Source: JAIBBG01 sp043748015 (lineage in GTDB: Bacteria > Bacteroidota > Bacteroidia > Flavobacteriales_D > Sanyastnellaceae). From it: a stretch of DNA of 10,678 bases. Below, piece after piece: positions 6,105-10,678 of this stretch. The stretch is from positions 1 to 10,678 of the forward strand of contig JAYTOA010000144.1 in assembly GCA_043748015.1 (NCBI GenBank). Reading direction: 5' to 3'. The notes under the pieces were generated by a model that saw only the letters and a program-made list of their open reading frames with translations, did no database searches and was not told the DNA's origin. Every line of letters starts with the position of its first letter. Position 1 is the stretch's first letter. The position numbers and the translations under genes were made by a program.

Positions 6105-8336
6105 CTAATGATAATTTCTGTTATTCAAAAATCTACTATCGTTGCGCAATATCAGACAATCGACGCCTTCAGGACGAATCAATAAGCCGGAACACTCTAT
6201 TTTCTGACCCTGAATGAGTTTGTTTTCGAACGAAATCAACAGCTGAGTCGAGCGAGAATCAATTGGTACAACACACTCAATCAAAGCATCGCCGTTCTTC
6301 ATTCCAACAAATCTTTTGCCGATGTATTCAACAAAATATCCTGTTGTCTCTTCACCGTTTTTCTGATGCACTTCGAGTGATGTTCGCGGTAAAAGATCTC
6401 GTTGAAAATTTTTCACCCAAAAAGAAACGACTACACTTTTTCCATGCCATGCATCAGGAATGGCATGTTCAGCATATCTCATCCAACGCAGATCAAACGC
6501 CCCGGTAAAGAGAGACGAATCAACCAACACTACAGCATTACTATCACTTAAAAAAGCATTGCCCATTTGCTTATGCAAAAAATTCACATCGATTTGAGCT
6601 ATTGAATCGCGCATGGCTAGGTGAGCTTTGGCAAATGCGTCAGGTAAAATTTTGTAGTATGAGAAATTTCCGGAAGTAGAAAATCGCTCGGCAAAATTCA
6701 AAATGTAATGTTGATTGGGAAGCATCGCTGATTCATCGCAAACCAACAAAATTGGATCGTTACTTTTAAGTTCACCAATGACTTTGGGGACTTCCATTAA
6801 CTCTTGTGCAATCGCCAGATTATTGAAAGATTGCCGCAGAGAAGTGCGCGACATCGAAGCGGCGAAAGTTGGCAAACCCGTCTTCACAGATAAATCATAA
6901 ATGTGATTTTTCACCGACGCATCGCAATCGCTACCGACATTTTCTGACCCGATATGAAAAAATGGATAAGGCAACATCGCTTGAAATTCTTGAGATCGAA
7001 TAGACTCAATGAACTCATCAGTATGTACCTTCAACAAGTCTTTGCGATCGTTCGCGATTCCCTCACTGAGTCGTGATACTCTGGTGTATGCTTCAGAAGA
7101 CATCAACAATAAAAATGCCGACGCAATGATCCACTTCAAGGCACGGTTGCGAAACGATATTTTCCAGAACAGAGCAATCAACAATATGTTGATCATATAA
7201 AACGCGACAAAAGCAAATCGTCCTATTCCTCGAAATTGTTGCAGCGCACCGAGCTTGTTGAGTAGATTTTCAAAACCATAGTTGAAAGGAAAAGCGAAAG
7301 ACGCAGCAAAACAAAAAACAATTGCGATTGTCAATGAGAGAAATACCTTGTTCTCCCATTTCGAGATGCTACCGAAGAATTGTTTTAATCGGAATACGGA
7401 GTATGAGAACACAGACAAACCCATCAATATCGCCGTTCCACCGACGTAGGCTAGACCTTCCCACTCTACACCTTGCTTAGGTTTAAGTAAAAGAAAAAAT
7501 TTCTCGTACCACATTCCATAAGGGAATAAATATCCGCCGGTTGCCGATCTGTATACAATAAAACCCCATGGAATTGCTGTGCGATCCGACACATCAGAAC
7601 TCACCCTGATAAATAATTGAAGCACTATAAAAGGAACAACAAGCTGAACGGTCACGTGCAGAAGAGATTTCCAAATTCCAAGTTTCCTTTCCTTATTGAA
7701 TAATATAAACGCGCACCAGAAACCGAAAGCAATGGCACCGAAAAAGACGAGATAATAAACGTGTGCGTAAATCAAAAAAAGCATATAGACAGATGTGGTG
7801 ATGCTCCATTTCCAACTATAAGTTTCATAAAATCGCAACATGCAATAAATCATTCCGGGAATTGCATAAAGCCAAGCCAACGGATAATGTCCGCCCATGC
7901 GTTCCATCTGTTGCGAGATGAAGGTGATTCCTACTGCAAACAATGCCGCGAACAATCCGTCCAATCCAAGACGTTTTAGAATCAAATAAAGGAAAATCGG
8001 ACAGAGCAAAAGTCCAAGTAACATCATGAGGTTGGTGATGCCTACCATGTAATCAGAAAGATCGACCACCGGCATCAGCAACTTCACTATGTTAGAAGCT
8101 AGAGGTTGACCTCCGGTAAAAAATATACTCTCACCATACGGATAATTTAATCCTTGTTGGTGTAAATAACCCACATCAAACTTTGTGTGATAGATACTTT
8201 GATAATAAGTCTGTAGCCCATCTCCACCGCTGCTGAACAGATAATTATTTGGCGATCGTAAAACATTTCCGAAAAAGAAAACAGAAATTACTAGCGACAA
8301 GAAAAAGCAAAGCCACAGGAATTTATCTTTTCCCAT
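6105..8336 (-). CDS. Polytopic membrane protein, GT-C/YfhO-like glycosyltransferase candidate
   Basis: A 743-residue inner-membrane protein. About ten to eleven hydrophobic segments fill residues 6-24 and 98-418. The first periplasmic loop after segment one has acidic residues (GGDGLQTYYQ, D39; HTKFD, D54), as in GT-C enzymes that take sugars from polyprenyl-phosphate donors. ERMGGHYPLAWLYAIPG (145-161) and QQFRGIGRFAFV (366-377, an FR...RF motif before a membrane segment) also resemble the YfhO/DUF2142-like GT-C superfamily. The half after residue 420 is soluble and probably periplasmic. Residues about 600-727 (SVVVSFWVKN, LLISFENK, KIECSGLLIRPEG) have the strand pattern of a carbohydrate-binding jelly-roll. 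The ATG at 8334-8336 is one base after the stop codon of the molybdoenzyme gene, and the GT2 gene follows after 7 bp. Together with the GT2 it may glycosylate a lipid, glycan or protein outside the cytoplasm. The membrane nature is certain; enzyme activity is inferred from weak motifs and context. Confidence 0.8.
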   Translation of the reverse strand: MGKDKFLWLCFFLSLVISVFFFGNVLRSPNNYLFSSGGDGLQTYYQSIYHTKFDVGYLHQQGLNYPYGESIFFTGGQPLASNIVKLLMPVVDLSDYMVGITNLMMLLGLLLCPIFLYLILKRLGLDGLFAALFAVGITFISQQMERMGGHYPLAWLYAIPGMIYCMLRFYETYSWKWSITTSVYMLFLIYAHVYYLVFFGAIAFGFWCAFILFNKERKLGIWKSLLHVTVQLVVPFIVLQLFIRVSSDVSDRTAIPWGFIVYRSATGGYLFPYGMWYEKFFLLLKPKQGVEWEGLAYVGGTAILMGLSVFSYSVFRLKQFFGSISKWENKVFLSLTIAIVFCFAASFAFPFNYGFENLLNKLGALQQFRGIGRFAFVAFYMINILLIALFWKISFRNRALKWIIASAFLLLMSSEAYTRVSRLSEGIANDRKDLLKVHTDEFIESIRSQEFQAMLPYPFFHIGSENVGSDCDASVKNHIYDLSVKTGLPTFAASMSRTSLRQSFNNLAIAQELMEVPKVIGELKSNDPILLVCDESAMLPNQHYILNFAERFSTSGNFSYYKILPDAFAKAHLAMRDSIAQIDVNFLHKQMGNAFLSDSNAVVLVDSSLFTGAFDLRWMRYAEHAIPDAWHGKSVVVSFWVKNFQRDLLPRTSLEVHQKNGEETTGYFVEYIGKRFVGMKNGDALIECVVPIDSRSTQLLISFENKLIQGQKIECSGLLIRPEGVDCLILRNDSRFLNNRNYH

Positions 8337-8337
8337 A

Positions 8338-10644
8338 TCAGAATTTTTCGATACTCACTTCGATGAATTTGCTTACAGGTGTTTTGCTCTTATCGGCGAA
8401 GCTATCGATGGGTACCAGACAATTTGTTTCCGGGAAATAAGTTGCAATACATCCACTTGGAATATCGAATGGAAGCACATGAAACTTTTCTGCCTTGCGA
8501 TTGACACCATTGAACTCGCCGAGAATATTTACCAATTCCTTGTCGCGTAAATCGTGCGACTTCATGTCACCAGCATTCATCAACACAACGCGACGTTCAT
8601 TCTTGATGCCGCGATAGCGATCATCGAGCCCATAGATTGTCGTGTTGTATTGATCGTGACTACGGATAGTCATCATAATAAAATTGCCTTGCTTCACAGA
8701 AATATTGGGCAATGGATTGACAGAGAAATGTGCCCTACCTGATTCCGTTGTAAATGTTCCTGCACGCGGACCGTTCGGCAAATAGAAACCATCCTTCTCA
8801 CGCACTCGAATATTATAGTTTTCGAAACCGGCAATAGATCCTTCGATATGATTTCGGATGACATCGTAATTGTTCTTTGCATCGTGCCAATTGATTGGAG
8901 CATTTTCACCCAAAACCAGCGCGGCAAGTTCAGCAACAATTGCAGGTTCACTCTTCAACTCAGGAGATGCAGGATTCAGATTTCCGCGCGAACTCGAAAC
9001 GACACCCATGGAATTTTCCACAGAAACAAACTGCTCACCACTTTCTTGTATGTCATGTTCCGTGCGGCCAAGACAGGGAAGAATCAAAGCATGCACGCCG
9101 GTAACGAGATGAGCGCGATTGAGTTTTGTAGAAATCTGAACGGTGAGATTTACATTTTGCATGGCCCTTCCTGTGAATTCAGAATCAGGAGTAGCAGAAA
9201 TAAAATTGCCACCCATAGCAATGAAAACTTTCACTTTTCCTTTGGCCATTGCCTCTATTGCCTCAACGGTGTCGTATCCATGCTCACGCGGAAATTTCAT
9301 GTTGAAATGACGATCCAGATCATCAATGAATTGAGGTTTTGGCTTCTCGTAAATTCCCATGGTGCGGTCGCCTTGCACATTGCTGTGACCGCGCACCGGA
9401 CAAAGTCCCGCGCCCTTTTTTGCGATAGCGCCTTTTATTAAGTGAAGATTAACAACCTCTCTGATATTGTTTACAGCATGCTTGTGTTGGGTCAGCCCCA
9501 TCGCCCAGCACGAGATTATTCTTTTCGATTTACATAGGAGATCCGCAACTGCGCGAATTTCATTCATTGGAACAGCGCAATCAGCGAGCGCTTTATCCAT
9601 ATCAAGCGTTTTTAGATCCTCAAGAAATTCATCATACTCAAGTGTGCTTTGAGCAATGAATTCATGATCAAAAACACTTCCGGGTTCGCGTTGTTCCTCT
9701 TTCATCATAATGTGCATGATGATCTTCAACAAAGCGATATCACCACCGATGCGCACTTGCAAAAAATGGTCGGCGATTTTTGTTCCACCCGTAAGAATTT
9801 CTATTGGGCTTTGCGGATCAACAAACTTCGTAGTGCCCGCTTCAGGCAAAGGATTGATGTGAACCACTATTCCACCGTTCTTCTTGCACTTCTGTAATGC
9901 AGAGAGCATCCGCGGATGATTGGTTCCCGGATTCTGACCAATGACTAGGATAACTTCCGCGTCATAAAGATCCTGAAGTGTTACAGTTCCTTTGCCGATA
10001 CCAATCGTTTCACCCAATCCTACTCCACTGCTTTCGTGACACATATTGGAGCAATCCGGAAGATTGTTGGTGCCAAAAGTGCGTACAAAAAGTTGGTATA
10101 AAAACGCGGCTTCATTGCTTGTTCTTCCCGAAGTATAAAAAACTGCTTCGTTCGGCGAAGCGCATAATTTCAATTCGCCATTGATGATATGATATGCTTC
10201 ATTCCAAGTGATGGGTTTGTAAAATGATTCACCACGAGGAAGGTACATTGGATGCGAAACACGACCACTTTTCCCAATTTCGTAATCACTCCAGTTGCTC
10301 ATTTCCTCAACCGAATGCTCCTCAAAGAAAGCGGGATCACAGCGAAATTCCGTTGCTTCTTCAGCGATGGCTTTTGCGCCATTCTCGCAATACTCACCAA
10401 GTTTTGAGCGATGCTCAGGCTCAGGCCATGCGCATCCGGGGCAATCAAATCCATCGCTCTGATTCATTTTAGAAAGTACTTTCAAACCTTTGAGCATGCC
10501 CATTTCGTTCGCAAGATGTTGCAAACTCACTGTGATTGCCTTGAATCCGGCAGCTTTGCCGGGAAGACTGTGCGTCTCCAAACCCGTCAGCTTGGCTGGT
10601 GGTGTGATCAGCACTTGTCTAGGTGCATAGGTAGAATCGCTCAT
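8338..10644 (-). CDS. FdhF/YdeP family molybdopterin oxidoreductase
   Basis: A cytoplasmic molybdenum (bis-pterin guanine dinucleotide) enzyme of the formate-dehydrogenase-like family, 768 residues, near the length of E. coli YdeP. Visible motifs: GFDCPGCAWPEP (65-76), CENGAKA (86-92), ITWNEAYHII (145-154), NMCHESSG (200-207, with C202-H203 at the expected Mo-ligand Cys and catalytic His), GQNPGTNHPRM (236-246), RGHSNVQGDRTMG (418-430), MGGNF (477-481), TTESGRAHF (632-640), and the family hallmark RSHDQYNTTIYGLDDRYRG (661-679) in the C-terminal pterin-binding domain. There is no Tat signal. C68, C71 and perhaps C86 may bind an iron-sulfur cluster, but the spacing differs from the usual formate dehydrogenase motif. 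The substrate is unknown; YdeP has been linked to acid resistance, and true formate dehydrogenase activity is unproven. ATG at 10642-10644. It is the first visible gene of a cluster with the membrane protein one base downstream. No fdhD or pterin-synthesis gene is seen, but the window ends 34 bp upstream. Confidence 0.96.
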   Translation of the reverse strand: MSDSTYAPRQVLITPPAKLTGLETHSLPGKAAGFKAITVSLQHLANEMGMLKGLKVLSKMNQSDGFDCPGCAWPEPEHRSKLGEYCENGAKAIAEEATEFRCDPAFFEEHSVEEMSNWSDYEIGKSGRVSHPMYLPRGESFYKPITWNEAYHIINGELKLCASPNEAVFYTSGRTSNEAAFLYQLFVRTFGTNNLPDCSNMCHESSGVGLGETIGIGKGTVTLQDLYDAEVILVIGQNPGTNHPRMLSALQKCKKNGGIVVHINPLPEAGTTKFVDPQSPIEILTGGTKIADHFLQVRIGGDIALLKIIMHIMMKEEQREPGSVFDHEFIAQSTLEYDEFLEDLKTLDMDKALADCAVPMNEIRAVADLLCKSKRIISCWAMGLTQHKHAVNNIREVVNLHLIKGAIAKKGAGLCPVRGHSNVQGDRTMGIYEKPKPQFIDDLDRHFNMKFPREHGYDTVEAIEAMAKGKVKVFIAMGGNFISATPDSEFTGRAMQNVNLTVQISTKLNRAHLVTGVHALILPCLGRTEHDIQESGEQFVSVENSMGVVSSSRGNLNPASPELKSEPAIVAELAALVLGENAPINWHDAKNNYDVIRNHIEGSIAGFENYNIRVREKDGFYLPNGPRAGTFTTESGRAHFSVNPLPNISVKQGNFIMMTIRSHDQYNTTIYGLDDRYRGIKNERRVVLMNAGDMKSHDLRDKELVNILGEFNGVNRKAEKFHVLPFDIPSGCIATYFPETNCLVPIDSFADKSKTPVSKFIEVSIEKF

Positions 10645-10678
10645 AATTATTAATGCTAGAGAAGTGAGTAAAAATAAT
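10645..10678 (-). promoter_or_regulatory. Partial upstream region of the molybdoenzyme gene
   Basis: Only 34 bp before the ATG are present. On the minus strand they contain TATTTTTA, a weak match (last base differs) to the Bacteroidota -7 element TAnnTTTG, about 28-35 bp before the start codon. The -33 element would lie outside the window, so this is only a suggestion. No Shine-Dalgarno sequence is visible, as is usual in this phylum. Confidence 0.2.

Noticed and set aside
8848..9441. Plus-strand open frame of 197 codons
   Set aside because: It lies wholly inside the molybdoenzyme gene on the opposite strand. That gene is strongly supported by family motifs, so this frame is an antisense shadow.
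5408..10644. A new defence or mobile system formed by the three-gene cluster
   Set aside because: There is no nuclease, helicase, toxin, transposase or repeat array, and all three proteins match metabolic or envelope families. Only an unusual pairing is supported.

Overview
The window comes from a member of the Bacteroidota, most likely a Flavobacteriia/Sphingobacteriia-like lineage. Evidence: a very large secreted PKD-repeat protein that ends in the gliding-motility-associated / type IX secretion (T9SS type B) C-terminal domain, which is confined to this phylum; moderately AT-rich DNA with AT-rich gaps; no clear Shine-Dalgarno sequences before the genes; and small intergenic repeats built from ATTCAA. 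No rRNA, tRNA, CRISPR array, transposase, integrase or phage gene is visible.

All five convincing genes lie on the minus strand, so transcription runs right to left. From the right: (1) 8338-10644, a complete FdhF/YdeP-type molybdopterin oxidoreductase; (2) 6105-8336, a polytopic membrane protein resembling GT-C/YfhO-like glycosyltransferases, with a large soluble C-terminal half; (3) 5408-6097, a cytoplasmic family 2 glycosyltransferase like dolichyl-/polyprenyl-phosphate sugar synthases. These three are separated by 1 and 7 nt and look like one transcription unit. A 127-bp gap with a small tandem repeat follows, then (4) 4345-5280, a DUF58 protein with a von Willebrand A-type metal site. 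A 446-bp gap without a convincing gene follows, then (5) 233-3898, the 1221-residue secreted repeat protein. The left 232 bp are non-coding and carry a T/A-rich hairpin.

Functionally, genes 2 and 3 fit together. The GT2 enzyme would charge a polyprenyl-phosphate with a sugar on the cytoplasmic side, and the GT-C-like protein could use that donor on the periplasmic side. The link to the molybdoenzyme is positional only. The DUF58 gene lacks its usual MoxR ATPase and Bat neighbours inside the window. The secreted protein is probably an adhesin or cell-surface/matrix protein exported by the T9SS. I see no clear new system. The most notable points are the alternating two-module repeat of the secreted protein and the tight molybdoenzyme / GT-C / GT2 cluster.
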